From Membranipora membranacea (taxonomy: Eukaryota > Bryozoa > Gymnolaemata > Cheilostomatida > Membraniporidae): DNA of 64,000 nt. Positions 32,901 through 47,900 of the stretch are shown here, piece by piece. The first letter of the stretch is position 1, and every line of letters begins with the position of its first letter. The notes under the pieces were generated by a model, which was not told the origin of the DNA, ran no database searches, and was given only the letters and a program-made list of their open reading frames with translations. The translations under genes were made by a program, and so were the position numbers. Location: NCBI GenBank assembly GCA_914767715.1, contig OU612065.1, positions 25,732,001-25,796,000 on the forward strand. Direction: 5' to 3'.

Positions 32901-35900
32901 TTTTAATACAACACCATGGCAAAAAAATTGAAAAGTTCTAGTTTTAGGATGGTTGAGTTGCTGCTCTTCATAAAGCTTTGGTAGCTTGAGATGGAATTAT
33001 TTTGGAATCCTGGTGCAGACTGCAAAAATCATATTCTTGCAGTTTGAAAATAGTTTAGGTTAAGGTGCCTATAACTTCATGCCATCATATGTTGGTGTCT
33101 GGAGGATTTAGAGTTAGCTATTCTGCAGTCATGGTCAATAGGTTCCCTTAGCCTCAAATCCTCATCATCATCAACAAAGGAATGAACAGGGAGGATAGTA
33201 AATGCCGCCAGATTAATTTTGCATGAACCAGCTGGGAACACGATGTATTGTAATTATATATACATTCCAAGTAGGGGTTAGTTCCCTGATTTCTGGATAA
33301 ACCTAATCTCTCTTAGGTCAAATACAAAATCCTTGCTTCGACTCCACGTGATTGAGCTAGAGATGTAGCTTGTCTTTCCCTGGCAATTACCTTCCTTTTC
33401 ATTTCCGTATCAATCATTTTAGACACATGAAATAATTACAGCACAATTCCGGAAGCTTGACTGTTGCGTCATTCCACTGTCTGTCAGACTATTTTTATGC
33501 ATAGGGGTAAAACTTCTCAAACCTATGTAACAAGGTATTTGGGTTGGTCTGCTATTGAGAGACCACGCTGGGCTATGGACTACTGATGAGTAATGGCAAA
33601 AGTATTTAGACTTTGACAAAGATTTGTGTCTCGACCCTGCCAAAATATCTGCAGTGTACATATCTCACTTGGCATATAGCTGACCTACTATTGATAGTGA
33701 ATATTCACCATGTGATGACCCATAGGGCATATGGTCATTCCCAATTCCTGTAAAAGGCCAGTCCTAAAAAAGCCGTAGCCTCTAGCCTGAATTTTGGACA
33801 TAACATATACTAGGCTCTACGCCAAGTGTGGGAGTTGAGTGAGATTGTAATCCAGTGTTGTGTGCACAGCAATTTCTTGGATTTGCCATATGACACAATC
33901 ATGTTTCAATGATGAGGCAAAACAACCTCTGGCCCCCTTTTGTTACCAAGCATGGTGAAATGAACGTTTGTCAGGATCGAGTGAGTGTTGTATCATTTTA
34001 AGTTTTATCCTTATGGGATTTTTTCTGATGGAATGAGGTCACTTTTCCCCGAAAATAGATTGCAATCATCTTTGGGGAAAATTACATTATCACCTAAGTC
34101 GATGGTTCTTTTCGTTTCGAGAGAGCCACAGTGTGCTCAGGAAGGGTGTCCTGTGTGAAGTATTATAAATATCAATTGGCTAATGGTCGCTCAGGTGAAA
34201 ACTTATGATGGATTGAATTATTCAATAGTCGATAAATTCTATAGTCCAGTTTCCGCCATCTATGTGATGTGACAGTAATGATTTGATTGTTGACTTCCTT
34301 GAGAGTTTCACCTATCCATATCCCTAGTCACCTGCGACAAGGGATAACAGGGAAGAGGCAAGACAATGGTTGCAGCTCTATGGAATATCTTGTTGGCTTG
34401 TGTTGGCTGCACTGATATTATATTAATATCTATGGTTAACTGTATAGGGTTGTTTGTTTGTGAAATCTACTGGTTCGTCAAATCATGTCAATGCTAGGAC
34501 CACCCTAGTTAAAGAGCTCTAACTCCGGTGGTTCAGTGGCATTACATTATCATCTCAGGGGGGAGATGATAATGTAATGCCATTGAACCACCGGAGTTAG
34601 AGCTCTTTAACTAGGACCACCCATACAGATGATTCTGTCAGTGCAGCTTGACATCTCTCCTTTTTCTGATAGCTTTGCCTCAAGCAAAATTTGGGATCCA
34701 TTTCCGCATCACTACACTAGTATCTGGTGGGATTTCCACACATTATAATTTGTTTTTGTTGGGAGTGCTGATTTTGCAATTCCACTCCTTTGCTGTTGTT
34801 TTGAGCACAGCACGCAGGAAAGAGCTGACAGAGTTCCAAATAGTTCCGTTTCGCAATAAGTTAACAGCGAGAAATTACCACCTGTAATTCTCAAGACTGA
34901 TGAGCTTGTTTTCACCTTGAGTGGAGGTCCACATTTACTCTGCTGAAGGAGAGATCATTGTCCAGTGAGGGCTAAATAATAATGTCATGTCCTCGCCTTC
35001 TAAACTGGGGATTATGGGAGAGTGATTATTAATGGCAGGATTATTTGATTAAACTTATTCACACCCTGGCAACAACATTGGGGTACAGGGAGATATTGGC
35101 TATCTTTCAGTCAGGTGAGGTGGCCACTATTGCCATTTTAAGCACTAGTGCCATCAAATATTGACACCGCTCCAGGTGCAATCAATATCATTAGAAAATG
35201 AACATCAATCTTATTTTTATGGGCAAACTTCAAGTATTGGAGAGCAAAATATCAAAAAGATGACATTTTTGTAAGCGCAGTAATTTTTTAGTTTTGGCCT
35301 GTGGGTGATAACTCATTGTAGGTTTTTGAAAAGAGAAACTTCAGTGAACACATTAATTTCTGCACAACTGCCCCTGGAAAGGAAAGGAAGCTGTCAATAA
35401 TATATAAACCTGCTGTTTGCAAAGTACACTAGTGTGCAAAACTCTCAAGCAGGTTAATAATGTTACATTTCAATTATTCCAACAAATTGTACGGGAGTTA
35501 GAAGGCTGTTGAACTTCTTACCATTTGCTACTGCAGCCTGTTGGAGGCGGCAACTCCTGTTGTATGTTGCTCAGCCTGTTTTGAATGTCACTTTTTTTTA
35601 TGAGAACCATGCGCGAAGCCTTGTCAATTATACCCAAGGTACCGGATTCGGAGTTGTCTTCTCGCATTGCAGGCTAAGGCTTTCTGTTTTCTAAGTTCTT
35701 TAACTAAGAAAATGAGATTAACTAGCTTACTTCGTAAATTCAAGTGGTCGTTACAGACTACTAGATCTATAATTACATAACATCAACTGTGCTGTTATTC
35801 AGTAGTAAGATTTAGAAATGGGTAGTATTGCTTCTAAGCTTCAAGCTAGATGTGGCTCTCGCTCTCTTCCGCAAGCTATGGTTTTACACATAGATGTAAA

Positions 35901-38900
35901 GCAGCAATATGATTAAATCATAATCAAGCAAAACATAAACAACAAAACTGTGACATTAATGTGTTGATGAATTAGCGCAGGGGTATATTTGGCTGAGATC
36001 CAAATTGCTATAAACAGGTGAAAAACAGTTTTCTCCAGCCCAATCTGCACCCGCTGTATTCGAGGGATCTTCAAAGATTCATGCTACCCTCAGGGCGCTA
36101 GTGATGCCCATATTCTGTGATGCCAGAATGTTGGAAATTACAGACAGGTTGAGGAACAGTATGCGTTTTATAAGCTGTTTGTACAGTCAGCAATGACGTA
36201 GCGCTCACAATACTATGGCCGATACCAGCAAAACACATGAATGACTGTGGAAATTTTATGAAGCTCAGTACCACTCGGTCAATGGGAGTTCAAAAGAACT
36301 ACTGTTGGATTATATCCAGCATTTATTTTCAAAACAGGCATTTCCACAAATTGTCTAGGCCGGTACACTAAATATACAAAAAGGGAAATTTATTAAATTG
36401 TCCTCTGAGCGGTGACAACTTATATTTGGTAAATTTGAAAGGCCCACATTACAAGCGGTCTCTGCATTGTTAGCCTCTATTCTATGCGGTACATACGCAT
36501 CAAAGCAGCGCTGCTGTAAGGCCCCCATGGAGATTCCACTGTAGAAAAAAAATCATAAACCAAACAGTTAAACAGTATATACACCAATAGTTTGTAGTTT
36601 GGTCATATTTTATGTATGATATGTATGTTTTATGCATGATATGTTTTATGCATGGTGGTAGTTGCTTGCACAATGGTGGTAGTTGCATTCATTGTCCATC
36701 TGACTTTGAGTGTCGAATCAACATCCATTGCGTTCGTGTAGCGATTCTATGAAGGCAAGGCGTACAGCGTGTATTGCTTGGTCAGTTTGATATGTGAGAC
36801 GTTATGGGCATTTGGGTGTTTTTACTAGCCTCTGGGGCAGAGTGGTGAATGTTTGAAAAAGGAAAATATCTTTTAAATGCATTGAAAAGTATAGCAACAA
36901 GCCTTTTGTTGATATTTGGCGATTGAAGGCTAACTCTTTACAATCATTACTGGAGCACTCAATAATGTTCTTTTCAGCTGAGCCATGGACTATTGTGCTG
37001 CAAATTGCATTTTATAGATCAATGCGATACAAAATTTGCTTACAATTGAGCTTCGCATAGGCTGCTACGGACTGGCGGACTGTGCTGCAGTGTGCTACAT
37101 GTTTTTATAATCCTTCTAAATATAGTAGGCGATATACATTATAACATAACATACACACACATATTGTATATCAGTAATCAGTAGCCGCTGTGCGACTCGT
37201 AAACTTGGACGACTTGTGTAAACTGTAGTCACACATTCCGAAGGTGGCCTGTGTTTATAATCACTGTATGGTTGGTTGAGCTCGCTGTGTTGACTTTCAA
37301 CAAAACATATCATTATAACTATAATCAATCACATGGATAGATACATTAGTGGATAGCTAGTGGTCACTGGCGTGTACCAGCCACATACATAGTGTTTAGT
37401 TATCATCAAGTCCAGCTCATCGGCAGCCTCTTCTGCTTACAACAACGCCTACTACAACTCTAAAATAGACACCTGATCTACGATATACTTCAACTTATTA
37501 CACTTACAGTGTAAGTTGCTAATAATTATACTTGATTAATTACATTAGTGAAAACCTGAGCCTAGATTTAGAAGTATACTCTCTGTGTGTTTATTTGGAT
37601 GGTGTTGGGAATTCTATAATCAGAGTGTTCACGATGTGTTTGGAGTATAAATATTCTGACTGCAGCTGATTGCTAATTTGATTGCTAATTATGTAAGTAT
37701 TTTAGATATGTATGTTACTCGTTGCACTCTATGATCAGATGTGACTGTCCATAAGACTTTGGATATTGTAAATTGGTACTAAATACGGATACGGAAGGCA
37801 GGGATAGGCAACAAGCTGTTCCTATCTGGGGCCAAAGTGAATTCACCTTGCACTCGGGCTTTCGTTTTGACACTTCGTGAGATTTCTGGATATTGGCTCA
37901 ACTCTGAACGTGTCGGAAGATCCTATTTTCCAGGCGATAGTTGACACTTTCACATTGGGGCTTAATCCCAACTGCTAATACTGTCATTGTCGGTGATAAT
38001 TGTTCATACTGATAGAAGCTGTCACTCTCAGGTAATTCGGCGTGACTGTCTATTTGATACATATGAAAATGCAATGCTGCTGTCATGGAGTAAAACTATT
38101 GGTTCCAGAAAACATCAGCCACACTTCAATGTTTCTGCTATGATTTGAGCACTTTATTGGCTCATGATATTGTGTTGAGAGTGGAAACCAGGGTATGTTA
38201 TTGATGTTCTTTTTTTGGATTAACAATAAGGTGGGCTTGGTAGCAGTAAGTTGGAAAAAACTCCAAGTTGCTGAGTTGCGCCACTGCCAACTCTGTTAGT
38301 AAGAGGATTAGTGTTATTGTAGTGGCTGCCTTAATAGCACATTGTAGGCCTGTTTGAAAGTTCTTTGCTGACTAAGATATAGGGAGTGGGCCTGCAATGT
38401 GCAAAAGAGATTTGACATTGTTGCTGTACTGCTATTTTATCTTTTGAGAGATCTTGATGTTGTTTTAAACAAACTGTAATATAAGACTGGACTTTGCGCT
38501 GTCCATCTCGAGATTGCATAGCATTAAACTAACGTAGATAGATGGTTTAGAATGAGTTGTTATCTTTCCACTTAAGTTTGTAAAATGGTTTCATATCAGG
38601 TTATATGTTTTGATAGTTTCATCGGAAAATGGGTAGTCTAAACAGCTGTACAGGGATGAGAGTAGAGATAAAGCGATTGACACGTCAATTCTCATAGCGC
38701 CGACTGACTCTGCTAGGCAGGTTGTCCTTTTGTGATTCCTGAAGTGACAGTGTCATAAACTTTCACTTTGTCTAAGACCCAATTTGACTAGACCACTGTT
38801 CACTGCTTGTGACTTGTAACAATGTCCAACAATACATGAGCAAATTGGGAGTTGAAAATATGAGAGTTCAATGCCGCCTACTCGATTTGGACTAAATTTG

Positions 38901-41900
38901 AATCTAATATGCACATGCTGAAGAGTTGGCCTGATAACGATACGGAATGTTGATATTATTGCATCTATGTTTCAGTGTGTGGCAAACTAATTAGATACTG
39001 ACTGAATAGGCTACTTTCTCTCGTTTGATGATATGACTGGCAGCTGTTGGTCAGCCAGGCTACCGTGATGATCCTTAATCGCTGCCAGCATCCATTTTGT
39101 CAGCAACCAACTAATCGCTGCTGCAGCAGCAGTGTATTTTCGATATAAAACTTTCTTTTCGTTACACAGTTACAGCTAATATAATAGATATTAGACATCA
39201 CCAATTTATACTGGTAGGCCTATACAAGTAGTATCCAACTCCTTGGTTTAGCAAATCCTGTAAGCAAAAACATATTCTGTTATGTCATTACGTCTGAGTC
39301 GATTGGGATTGCGTAGCTGCTCAGCTGAATGATAGCACATGTATTTTCGGATGGTGATGATCGTGATCACTTCTTGGGGATAGCAGTGAAACGAAAATGG
39401 CGCTCTGTCAAGCAGAAGCTATAATTTTAACTAAGTTCCTATCCAAGAGTATATCTCTCACCATGTGATTAAAAATCACAGCATGAACTTGCACACTCCG
39501 TTACATTACGCTAATCATAGAGCAGGCCTAGATGTAAACCCAATCCTCTCTTCCCGTGTTCGACGATTACAACGTCAATTACAAGATGTAAGAAATGTGA
39601 AAAGTACCAAATTGCCTTCCCACCAAGCAAGGCTGGTTATTTCTCTGCAGTTTGTGAATGTAGTGGCCTAGATTTCATCAGTCTGTGACAGGACAAATTG
39701 GTGAAATCCTGCAGCTGTTGTAGTTGGTGGGGCTGCAGCTATCGTGCTGCCCCAGGAGTTTGTTATTGTGACATTTTGATACAAACTTATCACACCATTG
39801 ATTAACATTTTCCTCTTAGCTTGTCATGTAATGCTCAAGCTGGAATCTGACATCCCAGAAAGTTGACATAATTCTCTGGATATGTTAATGTTCCTCTCCA
39901 GTTATTTTAGAGGGAATCCCTACTATCTGTCACCGTCACACCTTTTAAAAGCTGGTAAACTATGTCCTTTATCGGTCAAGGTGTATCTTTGGACATCTGG
40001 GAAAGTTGAAATTGAACATTATTGATGAAGCACAGTGTTACTCTAGTAATGGTTTTTATGTTGTTGATTGACTTGGCGATTGGATTGTCCAGCCAACAAA
40101 GATGACCGTGAAGGTGCTTTAATAACTTGGCTCACAGTTGATTTTGGCTGTTGCTGCTGCTGTTTGTTTGAACATTCATGAATATGCACATCGAGGGAGT
40201 TCCTTGATGGCCATGCTGATCATCACAACATTAGTAACAACAAAACATACTACCTGATCGACCATAGTTCCAAAACAAACTCTCATCAGTGTTTGTCTCA
40301 GGTTTCTAATCTCTTTATGTTTGATAAATTACATGTGGTTGTCAATGCGGTAAATAAATTGATACTGGGTCAATCATAGGCCATTTTGAGATTGTGTTGT
40401 GCTGGCAATGAGTTGACCAGTTGAGCCACCATCATTCATCCAGCAGTCACCATGTGAATTTGAATTGTGCCTTTACAAGTTTATTCAGGCCAAGCCAATA
40501 TCAAAGGAATAGTATCAAAATGATTTATAGTAGCCAAGTTGTTGACGCATCACTGCAACATGTGTTGGCACTACACAAGTAGGGGATAATTGCAAAATGT
40601 ATGTACCAGCCATTATCATTAATATAATGGTTCCTACACTTCTTGAGATTTAAATGACTTCCAGTGTAGATCCGATATCACAGAGGGAAGATATACATAC
40701 TTAATGTAATAATCTACTTTCCTCCCATGAAAGCAAAAAGGAGATTCATTAGCTGAGCTCGGCCAGTATCCTGAATTGTTGGGGCTCTTCGAGTTGGACG
40801 CTTTGACATTCCAGATAGGTTGGTCAGTCGGTCCATCTTCATCTTGTCAGAAATAGGGAAATAATAAAGTTTCATATGAGGTTAAACCTACGTAAGGTGA
40901 TATTATTAGTAGTAGGAGTGTGCCCATAAAATATTGTCAGGTTAAGACAGTCATGATACAGATATTAGTTGATGGGCTCATAGAGATGGATATTGGCAGT
41001 GAAATTTGCACATAGGGCTTATCTTATAGCCTCTTTCATTGGAATAATGGAAAGTATAAATTATTAGTTGCTAGTCTGTCAATACTATTTTATTGGTTCC
41101 TATTTGATCATTATTTATTGTTCAGGCATAGTGGGAAGGCATAACTGCCTATTGAGAACGACAATAGCCTGGTCCTGGATTGTATGCAGTCCTAAGTGCA
41201 TTGCTTTTGCAGAGAGTAGTTACTCGGATCACGATTATGGCTTCTTCAGTACACCATTAACTTATACTTCTCCGTGAGGTGTCGGTATCTGATATGAAAT
41301 ATGCAATAAACTAAACTGAATGTGAGTGTTTTAGCAATCCCAGGTGCTTTCCATTGTACTCAAATGGACTGTAATGTATGCTGGATGCCTTCTTGCTGGA
41401 ACTACTGTAATGGTTTCGGTGGTATTCAGGTGGCGTTAACTTTCTACCAGAGGAAAAGGTACTTGGATTCCAGGCCAAAAGTGCCACTCTTACAATGTTT
41501 TTGTAAATTAATGTGACACACAAAGGCTGAATTTGACGGAAAGGATTTGATTGATGCTCATAATCATTGATGGGGACTGCGGTGCTGGGTTCATACATTG
41601 TACCAATAATTGGTAGTATAGTCATGGTTTTAGATTTGTGGAGTTGGTATTGTTTTGATGATGTCAGTTACGGCAGTTCTGCAGTGGATGTAGAAGCGAA
41701 ATCATACTCATATGTGTGTCTTTACTCCTAGTGTTTCCATTATGCTGAGCCAAATCGTCTTCTGTATGTTAAAGTCCACTGCGCTTCCAAACATATAATT
41801 AATGTTTATAGCATGATATTATTCTGCTCACAACATACATCTCTTGTGTTGGTCAATAATTTCGGCTATTTGGATACCAAGGTCTCATTCATCATGGACA

Positions 41901-44900
41901 GCGACTCACTTTGACAAATCACAGTATGAACTATGAAGGCTGATTAATCAAAGTATCGAACTGTGAGGTCATTTAGGCCCCATGAGATTGTTACATGCCC
42001 TTGTACAATAACAGCTAAATGCAACACAGAAATGGATTTCACTATGAGGTGACTTTCGTCCTTAGATCTTTGATGACATTATAATCTGAATCTGAACTTT
42101 CTAGTGAGTGTAGTTGGGTAACAGGCACCATTTGGAGATCTGTCCTCGGTGTTCTTGCAGTAGTGTTGTATAGAAATGGTTGTTCACGGGAGGCAGGTGT
42201 GCTGTGTGTGTATATAATATTTTACACTGGCTATAAATATGACAAACGCTGATTGATGAGTTGGATGGACAACAGTCATGGTATATTAGTTAGATGAGGA
42301 AAGTTGGGGTGCTTTATCACGCATCAATCAACAACTGCCAAACTAAGTGCTGAATATTAGTCTAAAATATGCTATCACTTGTTGAATTATTAGTTTTATC
42401 ATGCTTGGCTGAGGGTGAGACTTACGGCTATCAATCCTCCCTATCTGGACCTGGTTTTCCCATGCAGCTGGCTGGCCTGGATAGTTTCCACACTCGACTT
42501 TCTGCAGTCACTTTCTCTACCAGGTATTGATGACAAAAGCAAGGCAAAGTAGGTTCACAAGGTGAAAGCATGGCAGTATATGTTGCAGACTGACTCGCTT
42601 TGCTGATGAAAACCTCTCCAGTTGATTATTTGATGAATTTTTTCGTTGAAGTTTCATTGATATGTATTCAAGTTGAAGGGGGTGGAGGCTGCAGTATTAC
42701 TCTGCAACATCAGGCATTTTCAAACTTACATTCTTAGCTTAACATTTACATCCACCTTCCCACTATTTTTACGAGTATTGGAGTATTGGAGAAGGTGATG
42801 ATTCAGATGGCTTGAGCTCTTAGCACCTTAGAATAAATTTAATAATTCCAGTTAAACTACTTTTCTCCCCTAATGAAAGAGAGTGCGAGGATTGCAATGT
42901 ATGACAAATAGCTTCGCTTGTGACTAGATCTTACATGTTTTTTGTTGGAACTTTCCAATTTGCAGTTCAAAGTGTGAACTGCAGCATTGATTTACTCCTT
43001 CCATTGATGCCACAAATTTCTTTGTTTGTTTGATATATTTGTTGCCAATATTATTATCACAAATAACGGCAAATGACGGCTCTACCACCCTCCCTTCGGC
43101 GAGTTAACCTCCCCTTTTTCACACAGGGTAGTCCCGCACTGTCTATTCATCATTTTGGTTGGTCGCATATGAATCATTTTGATGATAGTCATTATAGAAC
43201 ACCAATATGTTCTGTTTTTCTGCTCGAGGCGATGGGACTACTGGTATTGTTTACGCCCAGGCCTACGTTATGACATTGGTACACTGCGGTACCGTCACAC
43301 AATAGTTGAGAGGACAGTAGCTGCCCTCTCAACTATTGTGCGAAGCGTTCGATAGAACCCCAGTACATCCACATTGCATAGTGTCCGAGCAGTAAGACTT
43401 AGACCAAGCTCGGTACATTTGTCTGCATTTGGAGTAGCTCCCTTCCACCGGTGGAATGGAGCAACTGGAATGCAGGCAATTGGATTAACTTGATCTCAGT
43501 AAGACTATGTATGACATTGTGTAATCACTGTAATAATATTATCTCCTTTAATTTCTTGTAGTCAGTAAAGGTGGGGAGATAACTGAGCACAGCAGTAACA
43601 TATTCAGATTTAAACTCAGCGAGACTCAGTATGTCTTCATACAGACCAAAAGCCAGCTGATCTGTGGCCAAAACTACACTCCTACCTCTGCAGCTGTCGA
43701 AGCAAACGCTGAAAGCTCCACAAGCTCCGAACCTTTCATACACTCAGTACATTCCATAGTCAGGTATGTGTCTCATAGTCAGATAGTCACATATGTGACT
43801 ATATGTCACATATGTCACATATATCACATATAGTCACATATATGTCACATATATTCACATATGCCATATACTCACATAGTCAGGTATGTGTCAGGTATTT
43901 CATAGTCTATACAAAATAGGTAAGTGTCAATGACTCCCGGTGGACTTCATGTTGTGTAGTCTTTCTCCCATCATGTCCGGAACCAGAACCTAACATCCCT
44001 TTGAGTTTGAATACTTTGACATTAAGTCAGGTTTGGAAATTACTCTGTGGCTGTTTGGACATATGGGAGCATCAGGACAGAGGAAAACTTCTCTCTGCTA
44101 TCCTGATTATTGTATTTCTATACAATATAGGTTCAGCAGGGAAGTCAGCAGATCTCATTCCCTGGTCAAACACAACCAAATATGGTCATGGAATGAAATT
44201 TTGGCCACAAACCCTAGCAACAAATTCGTGAAAAATATACCAAGAGCACGACGTCATTACCAAGCAGCAGGTTTTACAGTAATTTATGGATCTTTGAAAA
44301 TTGCACTATGGTGTACAAGAGTTGGGAGATCCTGCTTCCTCCGCACTCCACTTGTGATTTGGTGTATGACGTGTTAGTGTTATTACCAGGAGTCACTGGT
44401 TTTAACGCTACCAGTGCATACCAACAGCGCACAAAGCAGTACAGATGGTGGCAGTTAGTTTATGCATATACTAGGTAGTAACATAAGGTAGGGCTAGGCT
44501 CTCTCTAGTTTCCAAGCTTTGGTGAAACCTAAACTCCTGGTACATTTACGCTCTGGTTTGAGGTTTACCAAAGCGACTATATATATTTATATTCTGTCTC
44601 TGAATACCTATATTTATCCATACCAGCATCATCTTGGTATTCTGGTTCTCTGAGCGACTTACCATATTGCTGGGATACTCCATACAGCTATCAGATAGGG
44701 TAATATATTGGCTAAGGCAGCTGTTTTGGAGGGATGTAAACGGAAATAATACTGCCACTTGTATTGATAGTAGCCAACCATTCCCACCGAACTCCCATAT
44801 GATGGCAGGGTATTGTTACCTGTAAGAGGATTGACGGATTTTTTAGAGATATCATTTGCAACATCCGGTTCCTGAATAATATCGAATTGTTAGTCCCCTA

Positions 44901-47900
44901 TTCCTAGTACTTCAAAGTAATATATACAAAGTCAATCAAGAGACGAAATGTTTGCTCAGCATACTGGCTTTATGTTAGTTTCAGATTTGCAATAAATGCC
45001 ACCAAAAGTTTTTGATTTCAATGGCTGGTCGATAGTAGGTTTTTCAGTATGGTGGGGATAGCAAAACTCCCACAGGTCAAATACTGGCATCATTTATTGT
45101 ATGCATTTTTTACTAAACTCAAGAATTTTTGATAGTGAAAAATATTGTCCTTGTTTGCAAATGCCTGAAAATGTTTGAAAAGATAAAAAGACAACACAGT
45201 CATATGTTGAGCAAATAGTAGCGCTATACAGTTCAATTATTTGCAAATCTGGTGACAACTGAAACGGTATGTTTACATTGATTCGGTTATATTTCAAAGT
45301 GAATTCTGCTATCAATGCATCATACATTTGATCGAGAACTCTATTTAACCTGATCTAATTTATTGGGATTCTGATATAGGGATAGGGGCCTAGCTCATAG
45401 AAAAATCTATCTTGTGTTGTATCATAACACAGTGTCATACTTTGACATGAGTGTGTCGTATACTCTTGATGGCCATGATACCCTTTCAAATGTTATTTGA
45501 GTTGCTGGCAAATTCGCGGGGGTTTTGGGCCAAAAACACAGCTGCAAGAAATTTCAGCAAGTCATATAACAAAATCGTTACCAGCAGGTTTTAAACTGCA
45601 TAAGTGCTGGCAAATTTGCTGGGTTTTGGGCCACAAACACAGCTGCACATGAAAATTCAGCAAGTCACATAATTTATAAAACCAGCACCATCGAGTTTTA
45701 AACTTGTTTCAAATTTGTTTTTTTGGAAGTTGGCACTATACATTCCTGAAATCGTAGCAATGATCTATTGTGGAAGATGAATCGTTTTTGTTGTCTCATC
45801 AATTGATAACAATTTGTGCTCAATGATCTGCACTATCGGTCAACAGTACCTCCTGCGAATGACATTGGTGAATGTCTCAAACACTCTCTGCAGTTAAGCT
45901 GTGGCTACACACACCGTATTTTCCATAGGATTGGAGCACTTTTTAGTACGGCCGGTGGCATAGGATAGCATGTGTAGCCAGACATTTAGAGCCCATCCAG
46001 GTACTGTTATTGGCGGAACAAGCCTTGGCTATGGCACGTTGCATGCTCAAAAGTGATTTTGAAAATTTACACCAACCTAAGTGACATATCTACAAGCATA
46101 GTTTTGTGTAAATGAAACGCAAACCATTACAGCAATAATCACACTGTGTGGGAGCATGTTTGTGTTTCAATTGGATAAGAAAAGCCTGTAGTAACTTCAC
46201 ACAGCATCTTACGGTCCTGGGGTAGGGAGGAGGGATGGAGTTACTTACCTTTGCAGCATCTACTTATCATGACTGTTGGAATATTTCCCTTGATAGCAGT
46301 CCCCAATTTGTAGCGGGTTAGCTTGCTAAAGGTAACAGCATCCTATGTTATGTTATTGTAGGAAATGTGACTCTAATGAGTTGAAGGGCTCGGCTTCTAC
46401 CAGTCTTATGAAAGCTATCATTCAATCTAACAACGTTGGAGCGACAATAGCCTCTGGATCTCATACCCAGCCAGTCAGTGCGGGTGGTCTTCCCGGGACC
46501 TCCGTTTTCATGCCTACGTCGGCAAACTTTCCCTCCAAACCTCCGTTCAACGCAGGATCTGGTGCTCGCAGGCCTATGTTATCATCTTCACTACCTCAAC
46601 CTAACCAGGACCTCAGTAATATGGCCATGATGTCAGGTGAGTGCTTGTTGGTTTTATTTTTTTAACCATAAACATTGTTCAAGGGATACAACCCTGATTT
46701 GAAGGGTAAAGATTTGAAGGGCATAAATTTCTTAGCCTGGATTCAGAATCTCCTGTCCTACTATATCGAAATTCCACATCAACTTGGGTGAAGTCAATAG
46801 CGATTCACCAACGGAGGCCAACAAACCACGATATATCCCCATTTACTTTTTGTAAAAAAAACCTTTTTGTGAGGTAACTTTGTATTAAGGCATCAGGTCG
46901 TACCTTGCACGATGAGCCCAATCAGTTATATAGACGGGGATTGGTTTTCACACCATTGCAATATCAGATGTTTGGAACTGCACCCCTAACAACTTGACCA
47001 GATAAGCTTGCAAATCCACAGAACTCACAATAGTTGGCGTGGCATAAGCTTGCTGTTCAATACCACTTCGAAAGTGTCTTCACTCAAACCATTCCCTCGG
47101 CCTCAGAATCTCATACAGCGGTATCCACTGAGTGAACTGCAGAGGAATCACAAACATTTGAATAAATCCACCTTTATGCTTAGTCGTATCCAAGAGTTAA
47201 AACTCTCTGGTTTTGACTATGATGGGGATCAAGATGGTTTTTCCCAACGACACCTGATTGGCTTATTTGGTGATTGCCCTACTCTTGACTGCATATGAAT
47301 AGATAGCCTAGTGACAAACTACAAGCTTTGAACTGAACTTGAACTGGAGCAGCATGAAATTAGTGCAGGTAACATAGCGGAGTGTGGCAGTCCAAATAGA
47401 GCAGCATTCACAAAGCTGCGTCATCATTCCTATCCAAGTATTTCAATCATTGTGGGCAAAATATTTCCACCTGGAAACTAAAACTCTATTTTGGCCATCC
47501 TTTTATTCCAGTAATATAGAAACAATGATTGAATGATTGCCGAAATTCTTGGACCATGTGTATCCATCTGGTTTCTCCTAACCATTTTTTAACAAACTCC
47601 AATCACGAGATTGCTATCAGGAGATGGGAAATAATAATTGGATCTCTTCTTGACATTTAACTGATTAAGAGAGACAGACAGCCTCTCGAGAGAGTCCAGA
47701 CTAAGTTGGTGAACACTGTCCTGCTGATGATGAAGCAGTTCTGTAAGCGGAAAGGGGATTTTAATGGATAGTTTATGTTAATTTTCACTCAGCAGTAACT
47801 CTACACCATATGGTGCAGATCTGTAACCTGCCAAGTGTAACTACTGCCTGCATGCAGTACACAAATTGTGAATCACTCTTGAAAACAGTATTGTTCCTGA

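Larger units (their letters stand above)
32149..43561. other. NCOA: NCOA intron 7 (11.4 kb)
   Basis: This is the largest intron in the window and splits the PAS-B region. It contains the elements at 32362-32685, 34506-34613, 43300-43345 (palindrome) and 43400-43499. No convincing internal gene or exon was found; open frames are under 125 codons and lack recognisable motifs. Confidence 0.7.

Noticed and set aside
44033-44377. 114-codon plus-strand frame after NCOA exon 8
   Set aside because: No motif and no splice phase with the NCOA exons; the true next exon is at 46362.
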